14,281 nt of DNA from Desulfobacterales bacterium (lineage in GTDB: Bacteria; Desulfobacterota; Desulfobacteria; Desulfobacterales; RPRI01): the NCBI GenBank assembly GCA_020052975.1, contig JAGVOC010000399.1, positions 1-14,281 on the forward strand, in the 5' to 3' direction. Shown piece by piece: positions 6,978 to 13,639 of this stretch (the first letter of the stretch is position 1; each line of letters opens with the position of its first letter). Made by a program: the position numbers and the translations under genes. The notes beneath the pieces were generated by a model. The model did no database searches, had not been told where the DNA came from, and saw nothing but the letters and a program-made list of their open reading frames with translations.

Positions 6978-8294
6978 TCACCCGGAAAGTTTTAGAGAGC
7001 CATCAAAAACAATTCTTCCGCAAACCATTGTCAGATATGCCCTTCCCTTCATTTCCCATCCATTAAACGGGGTGTTGCGGCCAAGGGAGCGAAAACTGCC
7101 TGAATCAACGGTATAGACCGCTTCAGGATCAATAATCGTGATATCGGCAATACCGCCCATTTTTATGCTCCTTTCAATGCCCAGAATACGGGCAGGATTT
7201 TTAGACATTTTCTCAAATAGTGCCGATATGCCTATAATCCCGTCTTCAACCAGTTTCAAACAAAGTGAAACGGATGTTTCAAGACCAACTATACCGTTTG
7301 CGGCAATATCAAATTCAACATCCTTTTCAATACTGGAATGGGGAGCATGGTCGGATGCAATTACATCTATCGTTCCGTCGGCAAGACCTTCGCATACAGC
7401 CTCCCTGTCAAAGGCTGAACGAAGCGGGGGATTCATCTTTGCATTGGTATTATAACCCGAAACAGCATCATCTGTAAGTGTAAAATAATGAGGCGCCGTT
7501 TCGGCAGTAACCGGAAGGCCTTTTCTTTTTGCCTCCCTGATAGCATTTACCGATTCATGCGTGCTGACATGGGCTATGTGAAGATGTGCGCCAGTCAATT
7601 CGCATAAGGCGATATCCCTCATAACCATTATACTCTCGGCGGCATTTGGTATTCCGGCAAGCCCCATTCTTGTCGCAACTGCACCTTCGTTCATTACACC
7701 GCCTGCGGAAAGCTCGTTCACCTCGCAATGGGATATAATCGGCAGCCCGAATCCTCTGGCATATTCCATCGCCCTTCTCATCAGCCGGCTGTTTGAAACC
7801 GGTTTACCGTCATCTGAAAGAGCTATGGCGCCGGCTTCCTTCAAGTCTCCGTATTCGCAAAGGCTCATTCCTTCAAGTCCTTTGCTGATAGCGGCAACAG
7901 GATACACGGTTACATTTCCGGCTTCACGGGCGCTTTTTAATATATACTCCGTAATCTGCCTGTTGTCATTAACAGGGATGGTGTTCGGCATGGCACATAC
8001 AGAAGTGAAACCGCCCCAGGCGGCAGCAAGTGTTCCGGTTTCAATTGTCTCTTTATATTCCTGTCCGGGCTCCCTCAAATGAACATGCATGTCAATCAAC
8101 CCCGGAGCTACAATCTTGCCTGAAGCATCGATTATTATTTCCGGAACACGCCCCTTGAGCAGCCCTGAACCGCCTTTTCCTGATTTTCCTGAAGGAACTA
8201 TTTCGATGATCCTGTCATCATCTATCAGAATGTCCATTATGCCGTCTAAATTTCCAGGATCAACAACCCTTCCCCCTTTAATCAGCGTTAACAT
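6978..8294 (-). CDS. pyrC: dihydroorotase, class I
   Basis: This enzyme of 438 residues closes carbamoyl-aspartate to dihydroorotate, the third step of pyrimidine synthesis, in the cytoplasm. The amidohydrolase barrel shows the metal motif [10 protein letters not shown] (H70, H72, substrate-binding R74), H189 (ISHCE), H242 (IAHVSTHES) and catalytic D315 (ASDHAPH). At the position where many amidohydrolases have a carboxylated lysine it has SDDG (D161), as in the Aquifex-type enzyme. I chose ATG 8294 because GGAGG lies eight bases before it; an upstream in-frame GTG at 8303 falls inside that ribosome site. The gene overlaps the pyrB end by 17 bases, so the two are likely co-translated. Enzymes of this class can form a complex with aspartate transcarbamoylase; that is known for relatives and not shown here. 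Confidence 0.95.
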   Translation of the reverse strand: MLTLIKGGRVVDPGNLDGIMDILIDDDRIIEIVPSGKSGKGGSGLLKGRVPEIIIDASGKIVAPGLIDMHVHLREPGQEYKETIETGTLAAAWGGFTSVCAMPNTIPVNDNRQITEYILKSAREAGNVTVYPVAAISKGLEGMSLCEYGDLKEAGAIALSDDGKPVSNSRLMRRAMEYARGFGLPIISHCEVNELSAGGVMNEGAVATRMGLAGIPNAAESIMVMRDIALCELTGAHLHIAHVSTHESVNAIREAKRKGLPVTAETAPHYFTLTDDAVSGYNTNAKMNPPLRSAFDREAVCEGLADGTIDVIASDHAPHSSIEKDVEFDIAANGIVGLETSVSLCLKLVEDGIIGISALFEKMSKNPARILGIERSIKMGGIADITIIDPEAVYTVDSGSFRSLGRNTPFNGWEMKGRAYLTMVCGRIVFDGSLKLSG

Positions 8295-9219
8295 TTCGCA
8301 CACCTCCAGCTACAAGAAACAAAAGAGCCATACGGACCGAAACACCGTTTGTCACCTGCTCAAGAATAATGGAATATGGGCCATCGGCTACTTCAGATGA
8401 AATTTCAACTCCCCGGTTTATCGGCCCGGGATGCATGATAAGCACATCTTTTTTTGCCTTTTTCATCCTTTCCGGATTCAGCCCGAAAACTTTTGAATAT
8501 TCTCGGTCAGAAGGGTACAAAAAACTTTGTTGCCGCTCCTTCTGTATCCTGAGCATAATAATAACATCGGCTCCCCGGACGGCATCATCAGAGTTACCGG
8601 CAACAGTGACGCCCAGGCTTTCGATCCCTGCCGGAATCATGGTGAGAGGGCCTCCGAGCACCACCTCGGCGCCCATCTTTGTAAAACCGAGTATGTCCGA
8701 TCTTGCAACCCTGCTGTGAGATATGTCCCCGATTATAGCTATCCGAAGATCCCTGATAGATCCCTTCTTCTCCCTAACCGTCATGAGATCAAGAAGAGCC
8801 TGGGTGGGATGTTCATGCATCCCGTCACCCGCATTTATTATGGATGTTGTTTTAAGGAGCCGCGCCAGCATATGGGGGGCGCCGGCGGAATAATGCCTGA
8901 TAATAATCACATCCGGATTCATAGCTTCGAGATTCCGGGCAGTATCGGCAAGAGTCTCTCCCTTTACCATGCTGCTTGAACCTGAAGAGATTGAAAGGCT
9001 GTCTGCACTAAGGCGTTTTGCTGCAATTTCAAATGATGAACGGGTTCTGGTGCTTGGTTCATAAAAAAAAAGTACCACTGTTTTTCCTCTTAACGTTGGT
9101 ACTTTTTTTACAGGTCTTTTTGAAATCTCCTTCATTCGGTCGGCGGTGTCGAGAATAAAGGTAATTTCTTCTGCTGAAAGGGACTCTATGTCGAGAATAT
9201 CCTTCCTTTCAAACTGCAT
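8278..9219 (-). CDS. pyrB: aspartate carbamoyltransferase catalytic subunit
   Basis: The 313-residue protein joins carbamoyl phosphate to aspartate, the committed step of pyrimidine synthesis. The carbamoyl-phosphate motif is [13 protein letters not shown], with S56-T57-R58-T59-R60; K86 (MVKGETL) and H137-P-T-Q140 ([10 protein letters not shown]) complete the active site. Length and motifs are those of a full aspartate rather than ornithine enzyme. AGGTGA precedes the ATG. It starts 17 bases after the lepB stop and overlaps pyrC by 17 bases, so it sits inside an operon. No pyrI regulatory subunit, pyrR gene or leader attenuator is seen next to it, so control by UTP through PyrI is not indicated locally. 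Confidence 0.96.
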   Translation of the reverse strand: MQFERKDILDIESLSAEEITFILDTADRMKEISKRPVKKVPTLRGKTVVLFFYEPSTRTRSSFEIAAKRLSADSLSISSGSSSMVKGETLADTARNLEAMNPDVIIIRHYSAGAPHMLARLLKTTSIINAGDGMHEHPTQALLDLMTVREKKGSIRDLRIAIIGDISHSRVARSDILGFTKMGAEVVLGGPLTMIPAGIESLGVTVAGNSDDAVRGADVIIMLRIQKERQQSFLYPSDREYSKVFGLNPERMKKAKKDVLIMHPGPINRGVEISSEVADGPYSIILEQVTNGVSVRMALLFLVAGGVRNVNAD

Positions 9220-9236
9220 GTCTCACCTGCCTTATT

Positions 9237-9944
9237 TCATTTCAATGTATGCCCTATCCTGTTCCATCTGACACCGAAATTGTCGGTATCCCACGACCAG
9301 TAAATCATAAAAGCTTTCCCCTGCACGGCTTTCAGATCAACGAATCCCCACCATCTGCTGTCATAACTGTGATCCCTGTTGTCACCCATTACAAACAGAG
9401 AGTTTGGAGGCACTGTTACCGGTCCGAAATTGTCCCGGGGCTGAAAGCTTGCCGGAAAAGAATGAGGATCGGTATACACGCCGAAGATGTCATCGAGCGG
9501 CATATTATTAACATAAATCTTTTTGTCGCGGATCTCAAGAACATCTCCTGCAACACCGATGACTCTTTTTATAAAATCCTTGCCCGGATCTTCAGGGAAC
9601 TTGAAGACAAGGATATCGTTTCTCGCGGGATTCTTTACCTTTATAATAGTAGTTCTTAAAAACGGAATCTTAACCCCGTAGATAAATTTATTCACAAGGA
9701 TATGATCTCCGATCAAAAGAGTCTCTTTCATTGAACCGGAAGGTATCTTAAATGCCTGCACAATAAAAGTTCTGATAAACATTGCGAGTATTACGGCCAC
9801 AACAATGGCCTCAATGTTTTCCCTCAGGACGCCCTTCTTTTTTTTCTTTACTTCGTTTTCAATATCTTTTTTTTCATTTTCTGTTTTCAATTTAAATACA
9901 TAACCTTTCTGATCATGCTTCGGCTCACATAAAGCCGGTGACAA
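9237..9944 (-). CDS. lepB: signal peptidase I
   Basis: This inner-membrane serine protease removes signal peptides from exported proteins. After a charged N-terminus with five lysines in a row (33-37 region) there is one membrane segment (about 44-62). The catalytic serine is S71 in IPSGSMKETL and the general-base lysine is K126 in DFIKRVIG; MGDNRDHSYDSRWWG near the end is the conserved box E. Residue numbers follow the longest form, which begins at a TTG (9944) overlapping pgpA by 20 bases with a weak AAGG upstream. A second in-frame TTG at 9890 with AAAGG before it is the main alternative and would remove 18 residues without affecting known motifs. There is no in-frame ATG before the membrane segment. 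It lies between pgpA and pyrB in the same operon. Confidence 0.93.
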   Translation of the reverse strand: MSPALCEPKHDQKGYVFKLKTENEKKDIENEVKKKKKGVLRENIEAIVVAVILAMFIRTFIVQAFKIPSGSMKETLLIGDHILVNKFIYGVKIPFLRTTIIKVKNPARNDILVFKFPEDPGKDFIKRVIGVAGDVLEIRDKKIYVNNMPLDDIFGVYTDPHSFPASFQPRDNFGPVTVPPNSLFVMGDNRDHSYDSRWWGFVDLKAVQGKAFMIYWSWDTDNFGVRWNRIGHTLK

Positions 9945-10392
9945 AAAATACGGACCTTAACAGGCAGTTGCCCAAAAATCCGGCGGCGACATCATCCATC
10001 ACTATGCCGGCCCCGCCTGACAGTTTATTTTCTAGTAAACGTATTGGAAAAGGCTTTATGATATCCAAAATCCTAAAGATAAAAAAACCTGACATTACTG
10101 AAATAAAATTAAACGGAAGTCCCAGAAGTGTTATCATGATTCCTGCAATTTCGTCAATGACTATACTGCCGGGATCCTTTTGTTTAATGATTTTTTCAGC
10201 TTCCCCGGCAATCCATACCGCAAAAACTATAAACACAACTACAATAAAAGAGGCGAACAGTAAGTTCGCTTTGGATAAAAAAAAGCAAAATAAAAGCCCC
10301 GCGATAGAACCAAAAGTACCGGGAGCGATAGGGATATCCCCAACAAAACAGCCTGTTGCAAGGAACATAACCAGTTTTTCCTTAACATTCAT
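9925..10392 (-). CDS. pgpA: phosphatidylglycerophosphatase A
   Basis: The 155-residue membrane enzyme removes phosphate from phosphatidylglycerol phosphate to give phosphatidylglycerol. Typical PgpA motifs are visible in order: ATGCFVGDIPIAPGTFGS near the N-terminus (12-29), IVIDEIAGI in the middle, and MDDVAAGFLGN near the end, with acidic residues that fit the metal-dependent active site. Four or so hydrophobic stretches separate them. No ribosome site precedes the ATG; a candidate promoter (10401-10427) would start transcription almost at the ATG, so the message may be nearly leaderless. It is the first gene of the pgpA-lepB-pyrB-pyrC group and its end overlaps lepB. Confidence 0.92.
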   Translation of the reverse strand: MNVKEKLVMFLATGCFVGDIPIAPGTFGSIAGLLFCFFLSKANLLFASFIVVVFIVFAVWIAGEAEKIIKQKDPGSIVIDEIAGIMITLLGLPFNFISVMSGFFIFRILDIIKPFPIRLLENKLSGGAGIVMDDVAAGFLGNCLLRSVFFVTGFM

Positions 10393-10400
10393 GGCTTGTT

Positions 10401-10427
10401 TCTATATTCAGGCACAATTTTTGTCAA
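10401..10427 (-). promoter_or_regulatory. candidate sigma-70 promoter of pgpA
   Basis: On the minus strand a perfect TTGACA (10427-10422) is followed after 15 bases by TATAGA (10406-10401). The spacer is shorter than the usual 16-18 and the -10 matches four of six bases. The predicted start lies around 10394, two bases from the pgpA ATG, which agrees with the missing ribosome site. Confidence 0.4.
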
Positions 10428-10451
10428 GGAATTGCGTAACTATACAGGAGA

Positions 10452-10517
10452 CAGGAGTCAGAATTCAGAAGCCGGAATTAAAGGATTTGTTACATAGATT
10501 CTGTATTCTGACTCCTG
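10452..10517. repeat. near-perfect inverted repeat, 19-bp arms
   Basis: CAGGAGTCAGAATTCAGAA (10452-10470) pairs with 10499-10517 at 18 of 19 positions around a 28-base spacer. It fills most of the 195-base gap between larC and pgpA. There is no T-run, so a terminator is not supported. The simple GGAGTCAGAAT word recalls dispersed intergenic repeats. Confidence 0.7.
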
Positions 10518-10587
10518 ACTTCTGGATTCTAAATCGTTACATAAATTCTTCGTAATTTAAATCACCCGGAGAACCTGAAAAAAACAT

Positions 10588-11754
10588 TTATACGCCGATT
10601 TCTTTTATAATGTTCTCATAAACAATCTTAAGGGGCAATTTCTTTGCAAGGGCAATTTCTTTGCAAACCTCATATTCAGGAACAAAACGTGTGCTCCCGT
10701 CAGGGTTTGTAATACATTTAACAGGAACTGTTCCATAACTTGTAATAATTTCGACATTTTTTCTTAACAGTATACTCCTTTCAGCATCGTGATATCTGAC
10801 TCCAAGCGTAGTAGTTTCAGATAAGATTCGCTTTATTACATCATCCTTTTTATCATGATGGCAAATGACATGCACCTCTGTTCCGGGTCTGTTTTTCTTC
10901 ATAAAAACAGGTATCCAGTAAACGTCAAGCGCCCCGTCCTCAAATAAACGGTCCATTAAAAACCCGAATATTTCCGGGTTCATATTATCAATACAGGTTT
11001 CAATCTGCACAATCCTGTCTTTTGAATATCCTGTCTTTTCATTAGATCTGCCGGTCACGATTCTTAATAGATTAGGAATATTTTCAAGGACATGCTTTCC
11101 CGCTCCGTAACCGGATTTATCAACCGTCATATCAGGGAAAACCCCGAAAGACTCTGAAAAAGCTCTTACAATTGCTGCGCCTGTCGGCGTCACAATTTCG
11201 TGGGTTACATCTACCCCATAAACCGGAACTCCTTTTAAAATCGATATGGTCGCCGGTGAAGGAACAGGAATTTTCCCGTGGCGGCAGGTCACGAAACCCG
11301 AGGACATGGGAATTTTCGACGCACATATTTTTGTTATCCCCAGATACTCGATGCAGAGTGCCGTTCCGACAATATCAACAATTGCATCAACTCCTCCAAG
11401 CTCATGGAAATGGACCTTTTCCTTCGGACATCCGTGGATTCCGGCCTCGGCTTCAGCAATTATTTCAAAAACAGAAATGCTCTTTTCTTTAACATTTTCG
11501 GAAAGGGGGCTCTCCGAGATAAGATTATGGATCCGGAAATAATCCCTTGTAGCTGCAGTATCAGAAGTTTTCACCTCAACACGTTTTGCGTTGATCCCGT
11601 TTCTCGAAACAACTGAAACAGACAGGTCAAAATCCGTTAAGGGAATATTGTTTATGTTTTCTTTAAGCCAGTCTGCAGGAACACCAAGATCTATGAAGGC
11701 GCCCAGAGTCATATCACCGCTGATTCCGGAAAAACAGTCAAAATATGCAAGCAT
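10588..11754 (-). CDS. larC: nickel pincer cofactor nickel-insertion protein LarC
   Basis: LarC inserts nickel into pyridinium-3,5-bisthiocarboxylate mononucleotide using CTP, the last step in making the pincer cofactor of lactate racemase and related enzymes. The 388-residue product starts with FDCFSGISGDMTLGAFIDLG (5-24), and has the histidine-rich VHFHELGGVDAIVDI (114-128; H115, H117), SSGFVTCRHGKIPVPSPAT (151-169) and THEIVTPTGAA (184-194), all typical of the family. It is one uninterrupted frame, in contrast to the Lactobacillus gene, which needs a programmed frameshift to join LarC1 and LarC2. AAAGGGAACGG lies before the ATG. larB, larE and a racemase gene are not in the window. The preceding peptidase gene ends 75 bases upstream and has no known link to it. 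Confidence 0.92.
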   Translation of the reverse strand: MLAYFDCFSGISGDMTLGAFIDLGVPADWLKENINNIPLTDFDLSVSVVSRNGINAKRVEVKTSDTAATRDYFRIHNLISESPLSENVKEKSISVFEIIAEAEAGIHGCPKEKVHFHELGGVDAIVDIVGTALCIEYLGITKICASKIPMSSGFVTCRHGKIPVPSPATISILKGVPVYGVDVTHEIVTPTGAAIVRAFSESFGVFPDMTVDKSGYGAGKHVLENIPNLLRIVTGRSNEKTGYSKDRIVQIETCIDNMNPEIFGFLMDRLFEDGALDVYWIPVFMKKNRPGTEVHVICHHDKKDDVIKRILSETTTLGVRYHDAERSILLRKNVEIITSYGTVPVKCITNPDGSTRFVPEYEVCKEIALAKKLPLKIVYENIIKEIGV

Positions 11755-11787
11755 TTATCCGTTCCCTTTTTTATTTTCCATGGTGAG

Positions 11788-11805
11788 CTTTGTGACTTTG
11801 CGTGA
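11788..11805. repeat. two nine-base units related to the 6944 repeat
   Basis: CTTTGTGAC and TTTGCGTGA lie side by side in the 75-base spacer between the peptidase gene and larC, flanked by GGTGAG and GAAAT. They match the CTTTGTGCC / CTTCGTGNN words at 6944-6970 in length and content. Confidence 0.5.
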
Positions 11806-11829
11806 GAAATATAGCAGTTACTGATACTT

Positions 11830-12981
11830 TCACGCGACCGGAAAGGGATTAAGCGTATGAAGCCTTATTATCTCAAGCACAAGATCACCGGCTTTAATCA
11901 TGTCATCAACACTCACGGATTCGCGCACTGTGTGCATATCGCGCATTCCGGTTCCGATAACTCCTGTAATTATGCCCTTTTCATAAAATATATTGGCGTC
12001 TGCCCCGCCCCCCGTTGTTTTTGTGATCATTTTCCTTCCCAGATTGGCTGCTGCTTTCTGTGCAAGAACAACAACAGGGTGGTTTTCGGGAATATCTGTC
12101 CTTGAAAAATCATCCTCCACAATTACATCAACCCTTGGAAGCCCGTCTGATGAATTATTCCCATAGTTTTTAACAGCGTTCTCAAAAGATGAGATGATAT
12201 CACTTGTTACCTTTTTCAGTTTTTCATCGTCGTGGCTTCTTACTTCTCCTTTAACACTCACAAGATTAGGTATGATATTTGTTGCTATTCCACCATTTAT
12301 AATTCCAATATTGCATGTAGTCTCTTTATCTATACGCCCCAGTTCAAGCCCTGCAATTGCCTTGCTTGCAAGATGAATTGCATTTATGCCTTTTTCAGGA
12401 GCAGCGCCTGCGTGCGCATCCCTGCCATGAACCTTAAACTCAAGTTTATTGGCGCTGGGAGCGCGGGTGATTATGCCTTCCGTATCAGTCGAGTCGAGCG
12501 CATAACCGTATTTTGCTGTAATAAGGCTCATGTCCAAATGTTTTGCACCCATAAGCCCTATTTCCTCGCATATTGTAAGAACTATCTCAATCGGCCCGTA
12601 AGGCATGTTATTCTCTTTCAGAACTGTCATCACTTCTATCAACACCGCTATAGCGCTCTTGTCATCAGCCCCAAGTATAGTTGTTCCGTCACTTGTAAAT
12701 ATACCGTCTTTAAGAACAGGAACAACACCCCTTCCCGGTTCAACGGTGTCCATATGGGCGTTTAAAAGCAAGGGAGGGATCTTTTTGGTGCCATGGAATC
12801 TTGCAATCAGGTTTCCCGTATTGCTTCCGGTCTTTTTCCCGGCGCCGTCAACAACAGTTTCTGCTCCCATTGATTCAAGAATCTTCTTTAACTCCTTCGC
12901 AATATCACCTTCATGTCTCGAAACACTGTCAATCCCTGCAAGAAACCGGAAGGTATCAATCAATCTTTCTCTGTTTATCAT
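11830..12981 (-). CDS. M20 family metallopeptidase, PepT-like
   Basis: The 383-residue cytoplasmic peptidase has the two-zinc catalytic set of family M20: H76 and D78 (NAHMDTVEPG), bridging D106 or D107 (GADDKSA), catalytic pair E139-E140 (TICEEIGLMG), D163 (YALDSTD) and H350 (RDMHTVRE). The inserted dimerisation domain lies at about 180-290, including GRDAHAGAAPEKG. Members closest in pattern are called PepT-like or tripeptidase T-related; the true substrate is not known from sequence, so I give no symbol. The start at 12981 is chosen because GGAG lies five bases before ATG-ATA-AAC; a longer frame from 13020 adds 13 residues without a ribosome site and reads into repeat DNA. It is the first gene left of selC. 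Confidence 0.9.
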   Translation of the reverse strand: MINRERLIDTFRFLAGIDSVSRHEGDIAKELKKILESMGAETVVDGAGKKTGSNTGNLIARFHGTKKIPPLLLNAHMDTVEPGRGVVPVLKDGIFTSDGTTILGADDKSAIAVLIEVMTVLKENNMPYGPIEIVLTICEEIGLMGAKHLDMSLITAKYGYALDSTDTEGIITRAPSANKLEFKVHGRDAHAGAAPEKGINAIHLASKAIAGLELGRIDKETTCNIGIINGGIATNIIPNLVSVKGEVRSHDDEKLKKVTSDIISSFENAVKNYGNNSSDGLPRVDVIVEDDFSRTDIPENHPVVVLAQKAAANLGRKMITKTTGGGADANIFYEKGIITGVIGTGMRDMHTVRESVSVDDMIKAGDLVLEIIRLHTLNPFPVA

Positions 12982-13020
12982 AATAACTCCATTAATATGT
13001 TTTTCCCTATCCCTTCTCAC

Positions 13021-13053
13021 TCGAATCCTCGAACCCTTGAATCCTCGAATCCT
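13021..13053. repeat. degenerate tandem words (TCGAATCC type)
   Basis: TCGAATCC, TCGAACCCT, TGAATCC and TCGAATCC run head to tail just upstream of the peptidase gene and end beside the inverted repeat at 13054. The spacing is seven to nine bases, close to that of the other spacer repeats, but the word is different. Confidence 0.6.
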
Positions 13054-13081
13054 GGATCACCAACCAATTCAGAGGTGATCC
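13054..13081. repeat. perfect 8-bp inverted repeat between the peptidase gene and selC
   Basis: GGATCACC (13054-13061) and GGTGATCC (13074-13081) flank a 12-base loop. It lies in the divergent gap, 13 bases before the selC -35 element. It could be part of the neighbouring repeat, an operator, or chance. Confidence 0.5.
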
Positions 13082-13094
13082 TAATATAATATCG

Positions 13095-13122
13095 TTGACA
13101 AATAAATGGATACCATTATTAT
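13095..13122 (+). promoter_or_regulatory. sigma-70 promoter of selC
   Basis: A perfect TTGACA (13095-13100) is followed after 16 bases by TATTAT (13117-13122, five of six). The expected start is near 13129, about a dozen bases before the mature tRNA end. No discriminator or upstream element was assigned. Confidence 0.7.
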
Positions 13123-13140
13123 AAGCCCACTTTTTTATAC

Positions 13141-13238
13141 GGAAGTGCACGGCTCACTGGTGGGGCTCCCGGACTTCAAATCCGGTGTGGGGCGCTGAAA
13201 CCGTCCCGGGTGGGTTCGATTCCCATGCACTTCCGCCA
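13141..13238 (+). tRNA. selC: tRNA-Sec (UCA anticodon)
   Basis: This is the selenocysteine tRNA that decodes UGA with SelB. The eight-base acceptor stem GGAAGTGC / GCACTTCC (13141-13148 and 13227-13234) is one pair longer than in ordinary tRNAs. The anticodon stem CCGGA / TCCGG holds the loop CTTCAAA with anticodon TCA (13176-13178). A long variable arm pairs 13189-13194 with 13202-13207, and the T loop is TTCGATT (13215-13221). The discriminator G and an encoded CCA end the gene. selA, selB and selD are not in the window. An integrase remnant starts 14 bases beyond the 3' end, as expected for a tRNA used as an attachment site. Confidence 0.97.
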
Positions 13239-13252
13239 ATTATTTAAATTGT

Positions 13253-13465
13253 TTAGCAGTTTATGCTGAGATCCGTTTTAAGGTCTTCGAACACTATCCT
13301 TTCTACGTTCAACCCATAATGTCTTCCCTCTGCAATTTCACCCTTCAATTTGTCAAAGATCCTTGTGGCCAACTTCTTGTCTCCCGTTTCCGTTGACCGC
13401 CTGTAATGTCCGCCATTGTGTGTAAAGCTCATCCACCAGACCGAACTCCTCTTATATAGACCAGC
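13253..13465 (-). pseudogene. remnant of a tyrosine site-specific integrase (N-terminal part only)
   Basis: About 70 codons read on the minus strand from codon 13465 to a TAA at 13253. The translation GLYKRSSVWWMSFTHNGG, then YRRSTETGDKKLATRI, then KGEIAEGRHYG matches the N-terminal arm-binding domain common to phage and island integrases (VWW…G…RRSTxTxDKKxA…EIAEG), and FEDLKTDL resembles the start of the next, core-binding domain. The catalytic domain with its R-H-R-Y residues is absent. A strong AAAGGAGG sits at the right distance before codon 13465, but that codon is GCT where relatives begin ATG-GGT, and the only later in-frame ATG (in WWMSF) would remove the conserved start. Lost start and lost C-terminus both point to a dead gene. 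The break lies next to the 3' end of selC. Confidence 0.75.
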
Positions 13466-13518
13466 GGATTGACCTCCTTTCTGAGTCCCTTGATCCGGTC
13501 TGATTTCCCATAACCGGG

Positions 13519-13547
13519 AACATAACTCTATCCCATCAGGCCGTCAA
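13519..13547 (-). promoter_or_regulatory. relic promoter of the integrase remnant
   Basis: On the minus strand TTGACG (13547-13542) is followed after exactly 17 bases by TATGTT (13524-13519). It lies about 54 bases before the remnant's former start codon and in the right direction. The -35 matches five of six and the -10 four of six bases. Confidence 0.4.
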
Positions 13548-13574
13548 TGGTCTTTCTGACATGGTCTTTCTGAC
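13547..13574. repeat. tandem duplication of a 14-mer
   Basis: ATGGTCTTTCTGAC occurs twice in perfect head-to-tail order (13547-13560 and 13561-13574), directly upstream of the relic -35 element. Nothing else in the 174-base gap between the integrase remnant and the next gene looks functional. Confidence 0.85.
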
Positions 13575-13639
13575 AATTTTATCGATATATTGATTTTACT
13601 TGCCGGATCTACATGCTCTTTTAGACTTGCCCAGTGGAT

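Noticed and set aside
8295..8303. GTG start for pyrC, three codons upstream
   Set aside because: The GTG is part of the GGAGGTG ribosome site of the ATG at 8294.
12982..13020. Longer N-terminus for the M20 peptidase
   Set aside because: The extra 13 residues come from spacer DNA, and GGAG stands correctly before the ATG at 12981.
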